From Ancylobacter vacuolatus (GTDB taxonomy: Bacteria; Pseudomonadota; Alphaproteobacteria; Rhizobiales; Xanthobacteraceae), in assembly GCF_030813595.1 (NCBI RefSeq), contig NZ_JAUSUH010000002.1, positions 124,001 to 188,000 on the forward strand: 64,000 bases of DNA. Reading direction: 5' to 3'. The stretch's first letter is position 1; each line of letters begins with the position of its first letter. Below are positions 50,573 through 59,600 of this stretch, piece by piece. The notes under the pieces were generated by a model. It saw nothing but the letters and a program-made list of their open reading frames with translations, was not told the origin of the DNA and made no database searches. The translations under genes and the position numbers were made by a program.

Positions 50573-51926
50573 CGCCGCATTCCGCCCGTTGCTTCTGCGC
50601 CCGCCGCGCGGCCAGCGTGTCGCCGGTGAGCGCATCGCTCTCCGCCTTCACCGTTTCGCCGCCGGGGCGCGCCGCGCGCTTCACCGCCACCCCCGCACTC
50701 TCGCCCGCCACGCGCTTCAGGGTCAGCCGCCGCTCCTCGCGCAGCCGCAGCCCCAGCGTCGAAGTCTGGGCGAAGCAGGCCTGCGCCACGGCGTCCGCGC
50801 TCTCCGGCCGCGCCAGCAGCCGCAGCGCCACCACCGGCCGCCCCTTCTTGCCGAATCGATGACCGAGGCTGACATCGAGCACGCCCGGCTCGGCCCGCAG
50901 ACGCTCGGCGGCGGTGCCGATCTCCTCGCCGGTCATGTCGTCGATCTCGCATTCGAGGACCGCGACCACATCACCGCTCAGCGCGTCCTCTTCCGCCGGC
51001 GCCTCCTCGAACACCAGCGCCCGCAGCACATTGGGCATGCCGGGCAGGCTGCGCGTGCCCGCCCCGGTGCCGGAGGCCACCAGCCGCCCGCGCATGGGGC
51101 GGCCGGGCCGCGCCAGATGCTTGAGGATCGCCGCGCCGGTCGGGGTCACGCGCTCGCCGGCAATGCCATCGTCGCGCCAGTCGAACCCTTTGAGGAGGGC
51201 GGCGGTGGCCGGCGCGGGAACGGGGAGCGGCCCGTGCTGCGTCTTCACCAGCCCGCCGCCGAGCGGCAGGGGGGAAACGGTCCACTCCGTGCCCTCCAGC
51301 GCGGCGGCAAGGCTGCCGGCGGCGACCACGTCGAGCAGCGAATCCCAGTCGGCGATTTCGTGGAAATGCACCTCGTCCACCGGCACGCCATGGATGGCGG
51401 CTTCCGCCTCGGCGAGAAGGGCGAGAATGGCGCAGGCATGGTACGCCGTGCCCGCACGAAGCGGCGCCGCCGCGATCCGCGCCCGCATGTCGCGATAGGA
51501 GCCGGCGCCGTGGGAATGGGCGTTCCCATGCGCGTGCGCCGCGTGGTCGTGCGCGTGTTCACGCACTCCCTCGCCCTCGTCACAACGCCCCTCATCCCCG
51601 GGCTCGACCCGGGGACCCAGCGCTTCCCCTAGAACCGTGGCCGAAGCCTGGGTGGCTGGGTCAAGCCCGGCCATGAGGGCGGAAGGAGGATGAGTGTTGT
51701 GGGTGTGAGAATGGGAAAGGGCGTGGGCGCCCTCCAGCCCGAAGCGCCGCACGGCGATGGCGCCGCTCAGCCCCTGCGCGAGAAAGGGCGCTCCCGCCCC
51801 TTCCGGCAGCACGGCGCGCGCCTCGGCCATCACCTGCAGGGCGAGGTCGGGCAAGGCATCCAGCAGCGCCGCCACGAACATGTCGCCAGCGACGCCGCCC
51901 ACCGCGTCGAGATGGATGCGCCTCAC
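50565..51926 (-). CDS. larC: Nickel insertion protein LarC, with an inserted repeat and His-rich linker
   Basis: The 453-residue protein begins with RRIHLDAVGGVAGDMFVAAL, typical of LarC (COG1641), and continues with HFHEIADWDSLLDVVAA, TPTGAAILKHL, ASGTGAGTRSLPGMPNVLRAL and the C-terminal ECEIDDMTGEEIGTA. LarC inserts nickel into the dithiocarboxylate mononucleotide using CTP. The GTG start at 51926 overlaps the larA stop by 4 bases. Residues about 84-112 come from an in-frame palindromic repeat (51591-51677); on both sides lie His-rich stretches (HSHTHNTH and EHAHDHAAHAHGNAHSHG) that may bind nickel. Confidence 0.93.
   Translation of the reverse strand: MRRIHLDAVGGVAGDMFVAALLDALPDLALQVMAEARAVLPEGAGAPFLAQGLSGAIAVRRFGLEGAHALSHSHTHNTHPPSALMAGLDPATQASATVLGEALGPRVEPGDEGRCDEGEGVREHAHDHAAHAHGNAHSHGAGSYRDMRARIAAAPLRAGTAYHACAILALLAEAEAAIHGVPVDEVHFHEIADWDSLLDVVAAGSLAAALEGTEWTVSPLPLGGGLVKTQHGPLPVPAPATAALLKGFDWRDDGIAGERVTPTGAAILKHLARPGRPMRGRLVASGTGAGTRSLPGMPNVLRALVFEEAPAEEDALSGDVVAVLECEIDDMTGEEIGTAAERLRAEPGVLDVSLGHRFGKKGRPVVALRLLARPESADAVAQACFAQTSTLGLRLREERRLTLKRVAGESAGVAVKRAARPGGETVKAESDALTGDTLAARRAQKQRAECGDE
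51591..51677 (-). repeat. Palindromic element inserted in frame in larC
   Basis: The element is bounded by CTCAT and ATGAG and is 87 bases long, a multiple of three. Each arm folds into its own hairpin: CCCCGGG-CTCGA-CCCGGGG (51596-51614) and, on the other arm, GGCTGGG-TCAAG-CCCGGCC with one mismatch. The two arms are also inverted copies of each other, and their differences are mostly compensatory. Similar sequences occur between genes of many Hyphomicrobiales. Translated, it gives a linker reading MAGLDPATQ ... LGPRVEPGDEG. Confidence 0.8.
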
Positions 51927-53230
51927 GCCGCCGCCTGCCGGTCGCGGCACACCGGGATCACATAGGGTCCCTCGGGAATGATGGCGAGCGCGTTGTCGCC
52001 GGAACGCTGCAGGCTCGCCGCGATCGCCTCATTGATATCGGTCACGATCTCCACCGCGGTGATGCGGCGTTCCTCATCGGTCAGCCCCGTGGTGTGGAGC
52101 TGGATGCGCCCCACCCGCATGGGCTTCAGCTGCATCTCGGTCTGCCATTCATCCACGTCGGCCAGCGTCTTGGCGGTCAGCGTGGCGAGGAACCGGTCCG
52201 GCCCCAGCTCCACCAGCCGCGCCTGCGCCGCGCGGAACTCCTCGCTGCCAAAACCTTCCGAACATTCCGAGGCGATGATCAGCGTGCCGCCGGGCTCCAA
52301 AATGTCGAGCGGCGTCACCATGCCCTTCACCGTCTGGTAATAGGTCTTGTCCAATGGATAGCCGGCTGAAGATGTCACCACCGTGTGGTAGCGGCGCGGC
52401 GCCTCGATGACGGTCGAGCCCTCAACGAACGCCACGGCGGCGAGATGGCTGGCGATGATCTCGCCGAAGGCGACGAAGACCAGGTCGCGCGCCTCGTCCA
52501 GCACCGTGTTCAGCGCATAGACATCGCCCAGCTTGCGCACGATCTCCAATTGCTCCTCATGCAGCGGGTTGCCGACGAGGTTGCACTGCACCGCGAGCGG
52601 GTCTTCCATGAAGCGGGCGGAATGGAAGGTGCGGATGGTCTGGTGCCCGGCGACACCAGGCGCCACCACTTTGCGCCCGCCCGACCAGCCAGCCATGAAA
52701 TGCGGCTCCACCAGCCCGGTGGCGATGCGCAGTTCTGCCTCAACGAAGCGCCGGTCGATAAAAACAGGCGTGCCGCGCGTCAGCGTAGCCCCGAGATCGA
52801 CATGGGCGGCCTCGTCGCGGGCGAAATGGTTTTCCACCCGCACATTCTCCAGCACCCAGGGGTCGCCGACGAGTTCCGCCAGCTCCTCGCCCTCATTCGG
52901 CCGGTGCAGCCCCGTCGCGACCAGCACGGTGATGGCCTCGGCGGCAATGCCGGCGGCGATCAGCGTTTCGATCATCGGCCGCAGGAAAAGCCGGTTCGGC
53001 ACCGGGCGGGTAATGTCGCAGATGAGGATGCAGGCGCTCTTGCGGCCCGTGGCGAGTTCCGCGAGCGGCGCCGAGTCGACGGGATGATCGAAGGCATGGC
53101 GGATGGCCGCCGCATTGTCCGGCAGCTTGGGCAGCGCCGCCTTGCGCAGCACGGTCGGCTTTGCCCCCGGCGGCAAGGTGAGGTGCAGCGCGCCGCGACC
53201 GAAGGCGAGTTCGAGACCCGTGTGAGACAT
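51923..53230 (-). CDS. larA: LarA-family nickel-pincer-dependent racemase/epimerase
   Basis: The 435-residue protein has the lactate-racemase-type fold. The residues that bind the nickel pincer nucleotide in Lactobacillus LarA (His108, His174, Lys184, His200) match His109, His177, Lys187 and His203 here, with the same spacing (ATGLHRPNEG; EPHFMAGWSGGRKVVAPG; RTFHSARF). CDITRPVPNR is also conserved. The substrate may be lactate or another 2-hydroxy acid; several LarA homologues act on other substrates. It heads the run larA, larC, larE, larB, SDR on the minus strand, with overlaps between the genes. Confidence 0.9.
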   Translation of the reverse strand: MSHTGLELAFGRGALHLTLPPGAKPTVLRKAALPKLPDNAAAIRHAFDHPVDSAPLAELATGRKSACILICDITRPVPNRLFLRPMIETLIAAGIAAEAITVLVATGLHRPNEGEELAELVGDPWVLENVRVENHFARDEAAHVDLGATLTRGTPVFIDRRFVEAELRIATGLVEPHFMAGWSGGRKVVAPGVAGHQTIRTFHSARFMEDPLAVQCNLVGNPLHEEQLEIVRKLGDVYALNTVLDEARDLVFVAFGEIIASHLAAVAFVEGSTVIEAPRRYHTVVTSSAGYPLDKTYYQTVKGMVTPLDILEPGGTLIIASECSEGFGSEEFRAAQARLVELGPDRFLATLTAKTLADVDEWQTEMQLKPMRVGRIQLHTTGLTDEERRITAVEIVTDINEAIAASLQRSGDNALAIIPEGPYVIPVCRDRQAAA

Positions 53231-53334
53231 GGCCGCTCCTTGAGGTTGCCCACCGCAGGAGGCTCACCCTCCCGGTCGGTCGAGAGATGAGGATATCCCG
53301 CTGGAGGTCGGTCTTAAACCGGCAAGCCGACAAC

Positions 53335-53365
53335 AAAAAGCCGCGCGACGGGTCGGGCGGGCTTT
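53335..53365 (-). terminator. Possible intrinsic terminator after selD
   Basis: On the minus strand AAAGCCCGC...GCGCGGCTTTTT forms a short stem of 6 bp plus 3 bp with a bulge, followed by five T. It lies about 62 bases after the selD stop and 105 bases before larA. Confidence 0.5.
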
Positions 53366-53426
53366 CGCCGAAGCCTGATCCCGCTCTGCCGACATCCCGA
53401 AGGGCTGGCGCCGCGCGCGGGCCCGA

Positions 53427-54482
53427 TCAAACCACCGTGACCAAGGGCGCCCCCTCCACCGCTCGCCCGATGATGGCGGCGCGCGAAAAGCCGGCGGCGC
53501 GGATCTCGCCCAGCACGCGCTCGGCCGCCTCGGGCGCCACCGCCACCAGCAGCCCGCCGGAGGTTTGCGGGTCGGTGAGCAGATGCCGCTCCGCTTCCGT
53601 GATTCCCTCCGGCAGCCGCACCCCCTCGCCATAGCTCGCCCAGTTGCGGTGCGAGGCGCCGGTGACGAATCCCGCCTGCGCCAGCGCGCGTGCCTCGGTG
53701 AGCAGGGGCAGCGCCCCCGCCTCGATCTCCAGTGCCACGCGGGAGCCGCGTGCCACTTCCAGCCCATGGCCGAGAATGCCGAAGCCGGTCACATCGGTCA
53801 CCGCGTGCACGGCCGCGTCCCGGCCCAGCGCGGTGCCGATGCGGTTCAGCGTCGTCATCGCGGCGATCATCTCGGCATAGGCGGCAGGCGACAGCTTCTC
53901 CTTCTTGAAGGCGGCGGAATAGATGCCGACGCCCAGCGCCTTGGTGAGGATCAGCACGTCGCCGGCAAAGGCGGTGCTGTTCTTGCGGATCTGCTCCGGC
54001 CGCGCCGTGCCGATCACCGCCAGCCCATAGATCGGCTCCGGCGCGTCGATGGAATGGCCGCCCGCCACCGGAATGCCGGCCTCGGCCGCGATGGCGGCGC
54101 CGCCCTTCAAAATCTCGCGCACCATCGCCGGCTCCAGCTTGCCGAGCGGCATGCCGAGGATCGCCAGCGCCAGCAGCGGCTTGCCGCCCATGGCGTAGAC
54201 GTCGGAGATGGCATTGGTGGCGGCGATGCGGCCGAACTCATAGGGGTCGTCCACCATCGGCATGAAGAAGTCGGTGGTGGCGATGAGGCAGGTGTCGTCG
54301 TCGAGAAGGTAGACCGCCGCGTCGTCGCCGGTCTCGGTGCCGACCAGCAGCCGTGTGAAACCGGCGCTGGAAGGCTGCTCGGCCAGCAATTCGCGCAGCA
54401 CTGAGGGCGCCAGCTTGCAGCCGCAGCCCCCGCCATGGGCGAGGCTGGTGAGGCGGAACGGGGCGGCAGGGGTGTCGAGCAT
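53427..54482 (-). CDS. selD: Selenide, water dikinase (selenophosphate synthetase)
   Basis: The 351-residue enzyme makes selenophosphate, the selenium donor for selenocysteine. The N-terminal motif [11 protein letters not shown] contains the catalytic Cys20 and Lys23 (Cys17 and Lys20 of E. coli). It has Cys, not selenocysteine, at that site. [33 protein letters not shown] and [16 protein letters not shown] are family text. It is upstream of larA and near the selenocysteine formate dehydrogenase genes and selA, which need its product. Confidence 0.96.
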   Translation of the reverse strand: MLDTPAAPFRLTSLAHGGGCGCKLAPSVLRELLAEQPSSAGFTRLLVGTETGDDAAVYLLDDDTCLIATTDFFMPMVDDPYEFGRIAATNAISDVYAMGGKPLLALAILGMPLGKLEPAMVREILKGGAAIAAEAGIPVAGGHSIDAPEPIYGLAVIGTARPEQIRKNSTAFAGDVLILTKALGVGIYSAAFKKEKLSPAAYAEMIAAMTTLNRIGTALGRDAAVHAVTDVTGFGILGHGLEVARGSRVALEIEAGALPLLTEARALAQAGFVTGASHRNWASYGEGVRLPEGITEAERHLLTDPQTSGGLLVAVAPEAAERVLGEIRAAGFSRAAIIGRAVEGAPLVTVV

Positions 54483-54541
54483 GGAACGACTTCCTTTTCG
54501 CGGGCATATCCCTTCTGGAGTTCTTGGCGCGGCGATCGCAC

Positions 54542-54583
54542 GCGTCCTTCGAGGCCCGGCTTTGCCGGGCGCCTCAGGATGAC
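54542..54583 (-). repeat. Interspersed palindromic repeat, GTCATCCTGAGG family (copy 2)
   Basis: Read on the minus strand it is GTCATCCTGAGG, GCCCGGC-AAA-GCCGGGC, CTCGAAGGACGC, with four differences from copy 1 at 13845-13887, mainly in the loop. It lies between the transglutaminase gene and selD. Confidence 0.85.
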
Positions 54584-54600
54584 GTGAGCCACAGACGCCC

Positions 54601-54645
54601 GTCATGCTGAGGAGCGGGGCAACGCCCCGCGTCTCGAAGCACGCA
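54601..54645 (+). repeat. Interspersed palindromic repeat, GTCATCCTGAGG family (copy 3, compensated)
   Basis: The unit reads GTCATGCTGAGG, hairpin GCGGGGC-AAC-GCCCCGC, then GTCTCGAAGCACGC. The hairpin differs from copies 1 and 2 on both arms but stays perfectly paired, and the two outer differences (C to G in GTCATGC, G to C in AGCACG) also compensate each other. Confidence 0.8.
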
Positions 54646-54650
54646 GGCTC

Positions 54651-55781
54651 TTACGCCGAAACCTCGCTCGCCTTGATCACATAGGCGAAAGCGTCGGGGT
54701 CGAGGCAGTCATGGCGCAGGCTCGCCACTTCCGCCTGCGGGTACATCAGGAAGCCGAGCTTCGGCCCGGAGGAGCCCGGCAGGGCGATGTCGTGGCCGTC
54801 ATTATAGGCCAGCCAATTTCCCTCCCAGGAGCCGAACAGAGCCTTGCGCGCCGCCAGCACCTTGGCGTCGTCCATGGCGTTCTTGCCCGGCGGCTCCTCC
54901 AGCACGACCTTGCGCACATCCGCCGGATCGGTGGCGACCCAGCCGAAGCCGTCCAGCCACACTTCGGCGCGGCAGTGCTGCGCCTTGGAGATGGTCGGCG
55001 AATTGGCGCCGAGGCTCTTATAGCCGAAGGCCGAGGGCGCCACGCGGATGCCGTAGAGGTCGCGAGCGGGAATGCCGGCGGCGCGGTTGAGACCCACGAA
55101 CAGCGCGTTGAGGTCGGCGCATTTGCCGCCGAGATTGCCGCTCGCCAGCAGCGAGGCGACATCGCCGGTGCCGCAGCCGCGCGTCGCCGCGTTGCGATAG
55201 GTGTTCTCGACCACCCATTCATAGATCGCGCGGGACTTCTCAAGATCGCTCGTCTTGCCGGCGGTAATCTTGTCGGCGGTCGCCTTGACGATGCCATCGG
55301 TGGGGATGAGATCGGTGGCGGCGAGAAACAGCGCCCGTTCATCCGGTGTGAGTGCGGCAACCGTGCCGGGGGTGGTGAAATCCGTCGCGCGGTCGCGGGT
55401 GGAGAAGCGCGTGGTGATCTCGACGCTGGGCTTGGCCTCGCCCTCGGCCCAGGTCAGGTGCAGCATCTGCGCGCCATAATGCGGGTCCTTCACCACCTCG
55501 GCGGTGGCGGCATTGGTCTTCCAGGTGCTCTCGCCCGGCTTCATCCAGTCAGAGGCGGTGTAGGAGGGCAGCGGCACCCAGGCTTGCGCCGGGCCGGCCT
55601 TGCCCTCCACCGGCTTCACATCAAGCACCGTCACCACCTCGAAGTCGCGCCATTTGCCCGGCTTCGGGGCGAAGGCGGCGGCCGCTGCCGGGCCGGCGGC
55701 CTGGGCGAAGGCGGCGTGCGGTACGGCGGCGACGGCGGCAAGGGCGGCGCCGGCTTTAAGGAACTCGCGGCGGCTTGTCAT
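54651..55781 (-). CDS. Tat-exported transglutaminase-fold protein
   Basis: The 376-residue protein has a Tat signal (SRREFLKAG, residues 3-11, then a hydrophobic stretch to AFAQA) and a transglutaminase-like domain whose catalytic Cys lies in GGKCADLNALFVGLNRAAGIPAR, with His in QHCRAEVWLDGFGW and Asp in VATDPADV. Such proteins may be peptidases or cross-linking enzymes in the periplasm; the function here is unknown. The start overlaps the stop of the thioredoxin gene upstream by 4 bases. Confidence 0.88.
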   Translation of the reverse strand: MTSRREFLKAGAALAAVAAVPHAAFAQAAGPAAAAAFAPKPGKWRDFEVVTVLDVKPVEGKAGPAQAWVPLPSYTASDWMKPGESTWKTNAATAEVVKDPHYGAQMLHLTWAEGEAKPSVEITTRFSTRDRATDFTTPGTVAALTPDERALFLAATDLIPTDGIVKATADKITAGKTSDLEKSRAIYEWVVENTYRNAATRGCGTGDVASLLASGNLGGKCADLNALFVGLNRAAGIPARDLYGIRVAPSAFGYKSLGANSPTISKAQHCRAEVWLDGFGWVATDPADVRKVVLEEPPGKNAMDDAKVLAARKALFGSWEGNWLAYNDGHDIALPGSSGPKLGFLMYPQAEVASLRHDCLDPDAFAYVIKASEVSA

Positions 55782-56452
55782 GGCGAACTCTCCCGGGGCG
55801 GTTGATCGTCGTTGAGGGGCGGCAGCCCCGCGCCGAGGGGCGCGGCGGCGGGATCGGCGAGGCTGTCGAGCAGGCGGTCGGTGGCCGGGTCGTCCCAGTC
55901 GACCGGGCCGTCGGCGTAGAGGCGCAGCGTGTGGGCGGCATCGAGCACGAAGCTCGCCGGCAGGCCGGTGACCTTCCACGCCTTCAGCGCGGCGCGGTCC
56001 TCGTCCAGCAGCACGGGAAAGGGCACGGGATGGGCCTCGAAGAAGCGGCGCACCCGCACCTTCACCTCGCCGACATCGACCGCGAGGACCGCCAGCGCTC
56101 CCTCACCCTGTCGCGCGGCGAGCCGGGCCAGCCCGGCCATCTCCTCCCGGCAGGGCGCGCACCAAGTCGCGAAGAAGTGAACGATCACGGGCCGCCCGTG
56201 CAGCGCAGCAAGGTCCTGCGGGCCGTGATCAAGCGAATCCCGCGCCAGCCCCGGCGGCGCGGCACCCAGCGGCAGCGGCGCGGTGGCATAAGCCGGCAGC
56301 GCCCCGCCAAGCGCCAGTGACGCAAGGGAAGCGACAGTAACCAGCAAGATGTGGTTCTTTCCGCCCCGACACGCGGGAGCCGCAGATGCGAGCACGCCGT
56401 GATGCTGCGCCGGGGTTGCAGAATCGTCAATCGGGCGATCGGGAAAAACCAT
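55778..56452 (-). CDS. Exported TlpA/ResA-like thioredoxin
   Basis: With the ATG at 56452 the protein has 224 residues. A hydrophobic export segment (ILLVTVASLASLALGG) precedes an ALPAYA cleavage site, then a thioredoxin-like domain with the WCAPC active site in VIVHFFATWCAPCREEM and the ResA-type cis-Pro region VTGLPASFVLD. The N-terminal part before the export segment is long, so a GTG at 56395 is a possible start. It overlaps the transglutaminase gene and is divergent from the formate dehydrogenase operon. Confidence 0.82.
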   Translation of the reverse strand: MVFPDRPIDDSATPAQHHGVLASAAPACRGGKNHILLVTVASLASLALGGALPAYATAPLPLGAAPPGLARDSLDHGPQDLAALHGRPVIVHFFATWCAPCREEMAGLARLAARQGEGALAVLAVDVGEVKVRVRRFFEAHPVPFPVLLDEDRAALKAWKVTGLPASFVLDAAHTLRLYADGPVDWDDPATDRLLDSLADPAAAPLGAGLPPLNDDQPPRESSP

Positions 56453-56547
56453 CGATGCTGCGCCGCAGCACGCCCGCCTTGCGGAGCGCCGCCGCCAAGC
56501 CATTGTTAATACTTATTTTTTCTCAGACACGCCATCTGACTGCGCGT

Positions 56548-56576
56548 TTGACTTTGGAGAAACTAAAAAATAGCCT
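56548..56576 (+). promoter_or_regulatory. Sigma-70-like promoter of the formate dehydrogenase operon
   Basis: TTGACT (56548-56553), a 17-base spacer and TAGCCT (56571-56576) lie about 60 bases upstream of the first start codon, in an AT-rich patch. The predicted start point (about 56583) is just before the hairpin at 56586-56611. Confidence 0.5.
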
Positions 56577-56585
56577 GTCATCGGC

Positions 56586-56611
56586 AAAGCCTATCGGTCG
56601 ATGGGCTTTTT
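56586..56611 (+). terminator. Intrinsic-terminator-like hairpin in the formate dehydrogenase leader
   Basis: Stem AAAGCCTATCG (56586-56596) pairs with CGATGGGCTTT (56599-56609) through 11 pairs including one G-U, followed by further T (TTTTT at 56607-56611). It stands between the probable promoter and the ribosome binding site (GGGAGG near 56623). It looks like an attenuator or a protective 5' hairpin. Confidence 0.6.
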
Positions 56612-56634
56612 ATGGAGATTACGGGAGGGCCACG

Positions 56635-59600
56635 ATGAATATGGAGCTCTCGCGCCGTACGTTCCTCAAGACGTCGGGCGCCGGCCTTGCCGGCACCACG
56701 TTGGGTGCCTTCGGCTTCAGCGAGGCGGAGGCGGCCGTCGCCGCTGCCGTGAAGCCGTTCCACCTGGTGAACACCACGGAAGCGCGAAACACCTGCACCT
56801 ACTGCTCGGTCGCCTGCGGCATCATCATCTATTCCAAGGGTGATCTGCGAAAGGGCGAGAAGGCCGACATCGTCCATATCGAGGGCGACGCCGACCACCC
56901 GACCAATCGCGGCACGCTCTGCCCCAAGGGCTCGGCGCTGCGCGACATCGTGAAGTCGCAGACCCGGCTGACCCAGCCGATGCTGCGCAAGGCCGGCTCG
57001 GACAAGTTCGAGGCCGTCTCCTGGGATCTGGCGCTCGACAAGATCGCCCGCGCCATGAAGGACGACCGCGACGCCAATTTCGTCGCCACCAACCAGGACG
57101 GCGTGACGGTCAATCGCTGGCTCACCACCGGCTTCCTCGCGGCCTCCGCGACCACCAATGAAACCGCGTTCGCGACCTACAAGGTCGTGCGCTCGACCGG
57201 TATACTGGCGTTCGATAACCAAGCGCGCGTCTGACACGGCCCGACGGTGGCGAGTCTCGCCCCAACATTTGGCCGTGGCGCCATGACCAACGCCTGGACG
57301 GACATCAAGAACACCGACCTTGTGGTCATCATGGGCGGCAATGCCGCCGAAGCCCATCCATGCGGCTTCAAATGGGTCACCGAGGCGAAAGCCACCCGGG
57401 GCGCCAAGCTCATTGTCGTCGATCCGCGCTATAACCGCTCGGCGGCGGTGGCGGATTTCTATGCGCCGATCCGGCAGGGGTCGGACATCGCCTTCCTGAT
57501 GGGGCTGATCAATTACTGCATCAGCCATGACAAGGTGCAGTGGGACTATGTGAAGCCCTTCACCAACGCCAGCTTCGTGGTGCGCGAGGGCTATGCCTAC
57601 CAGGACGGCCTGTTCACCGGCTATGACGAGAGCAAGCGCGACTATAATCGCGACAGCTGGGAATATGAGATCGGGCCGGACGGCTATGCCGTAGTGGACG
57701 AGACGCTGCAGAATCCGCGCTGCGTGTGGAACCTGCTGAAACAACACGTCGCCATCTACACGCCCGAGATGGTCGAGCGCATCTGCGGCACGCCGAAGGA
57801 CGCCTTCCTCAAGGTGGCCGAGATGGTGGGCGAATGCTCGACCCCGACCAAGACCATGACGAGCATGTATGCGCTCGGCTGGACCCAGCATTCCAAGGGC
57901 GCGCAGAATATTCGCGGCATGGCGATGCTCCAGCTCATCCTGGGCAATATCGGCGTGCGCGGCGGGGGCATGAACGCCCTGCGCGGGCATTCCAACATTC
58001 AGGGGCTGACCGATCTCGGGCTGATGAGCAATCTCATCCCCGGCTATCTCAACATCCCCACCCAGAAGGAACCCGACTTCACCACCTATATGTCGACGCG
58101 CGCCTTCAAGCCGCTGCGGCCGAACCAGACCAGCTACTGGCAGAACTACCGCAAGTTCTTCGTCAGCTTCATGAAGTCGATGTACGGCCCTGCCGCCACC
58201 AAGGAGAACGACTGGGCCTACAGCTACCTGCCCAAGCTCGATGTCGCCAGCTACGACGTGCTGCGCGTCTTCGACATGATGAAGCACGGCAAGGTGAACC
58301 TTTATTTCTGCCAGGGGTTCAACCCGCTGCAGGCTTTCCCGGACAAGGGCAAGCTCGCCGCCGGCCTCGCCAAGCTGAAGATGCTGGTCATCATGGACCC
58401 GCTGCAGACCGAGACCGCCCGCTTCTGGGAAGACCACGGCACCTTCAACAAGGTGAACCCGGCGGACATCAAGACCGAGGTGATCCAGCTGCCCACCACC
58501 TGCTTCGCCGAGGATGAGGGCTCGCTGGTCAATTCCGGCCGCTGGCTGCAATGGCACTGGCCTGGCGGCTCGCCTCCGGGCGAGGCCAAGACCGACATCT
58601 GGATCATGGCGCAGATCCATCTGCGGCTGAAGGAGCTCTACAAGAAGGAAGGCGGCGCCTTCCCCGACCCGATCGTCAATCTCAACTGGTCCTACAAGGA
58701 CCCGGGCGAGCCGACGCCGGAAGAGCTGGCACGGGAGATGAACGGCTCGGTGCTGGTCGATGTCTTCGACCCCGCCGACCCGACCAAGAAGGTGCTTGAA
58801 GCCGGCAAACAATTGTCCGGCTTCGGCCAGATGCGCGACGATGGCACCACGGCCGGCGGCTGCTGGATCTTCTCCGGCTGCTGGACCGAGGCCGGCAACA
58901 TGATGGCGCGGCGGGACAATTCCGATCCCGGCGACGCCGGCATGTTCCTCAAATGGTCGTTCGCCTGGCCGGCCAACCGGCGCATTCTCTACAACCGTGC
59001 CTCCTGCGACCTCGACGGCAAGCCGTGGGATCCCTCGCGCAAGCTGATCGAATGGGACGGCGCCAAATGGACCGGCTACGACGTGCCGGACATTCCGCCC
59101 ACCGCCAAGCCGAGGGATGTCGGCCCCTTCATCATGAACCCCGAGGGCACCTCGCGCCTGTGGGTGCGCAAGATGATGCGGGACGGGCCGTTCCCGGTGC
59201 ATTACGAGCCGTTCGAGAGCCCGGTCGCCAATGTCATCGCGCCGAAGGTGCGGGGCAACCCGGTGGCGCGCGTCTTCCCCGACGATTGGAAGACCTTCGC
59301 CGATATCGGCGATCCCAACTTCCCCTATGCCGGCACTTCCTACCGTCTCACCGAGCATTTCCACTACTGGACCAAGAACAACCATGTGAACTCGGTCCTG
59401 CAGCCGGAACAGTTCGTCGAGATTTCCGAGGAACTGGCCAAGGACAAGGGCATCGCGCTCGGTGGCTGGGTGCGGGTGTGGTCGAAGCGCGGCGAGCTCT
59501 ACGCCAAGGCGGTCGTCACCAAGCGCATCAAGCCGATGACGATCGACGGCAAGATCGTCCACATCGTCGGCGTGCCGATCCACTGGGGCTTTGTCGGCGC

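Noticed and set aside
57232-57234. TGA as a premature stop making the formate dehydrogenase gene a pseudogene
   Set aside because: Both sides keep the same frame and family, the position is the known selenocysteine site, and a SECIS-like hairpin and sel genes are present.
56578-59583. Open frame of about 1000 codons on the minus strand opposite fdnG
   Set aside because: Shadow frame with no recognisable domain; the plus strand encodes formate dehydrogenase.
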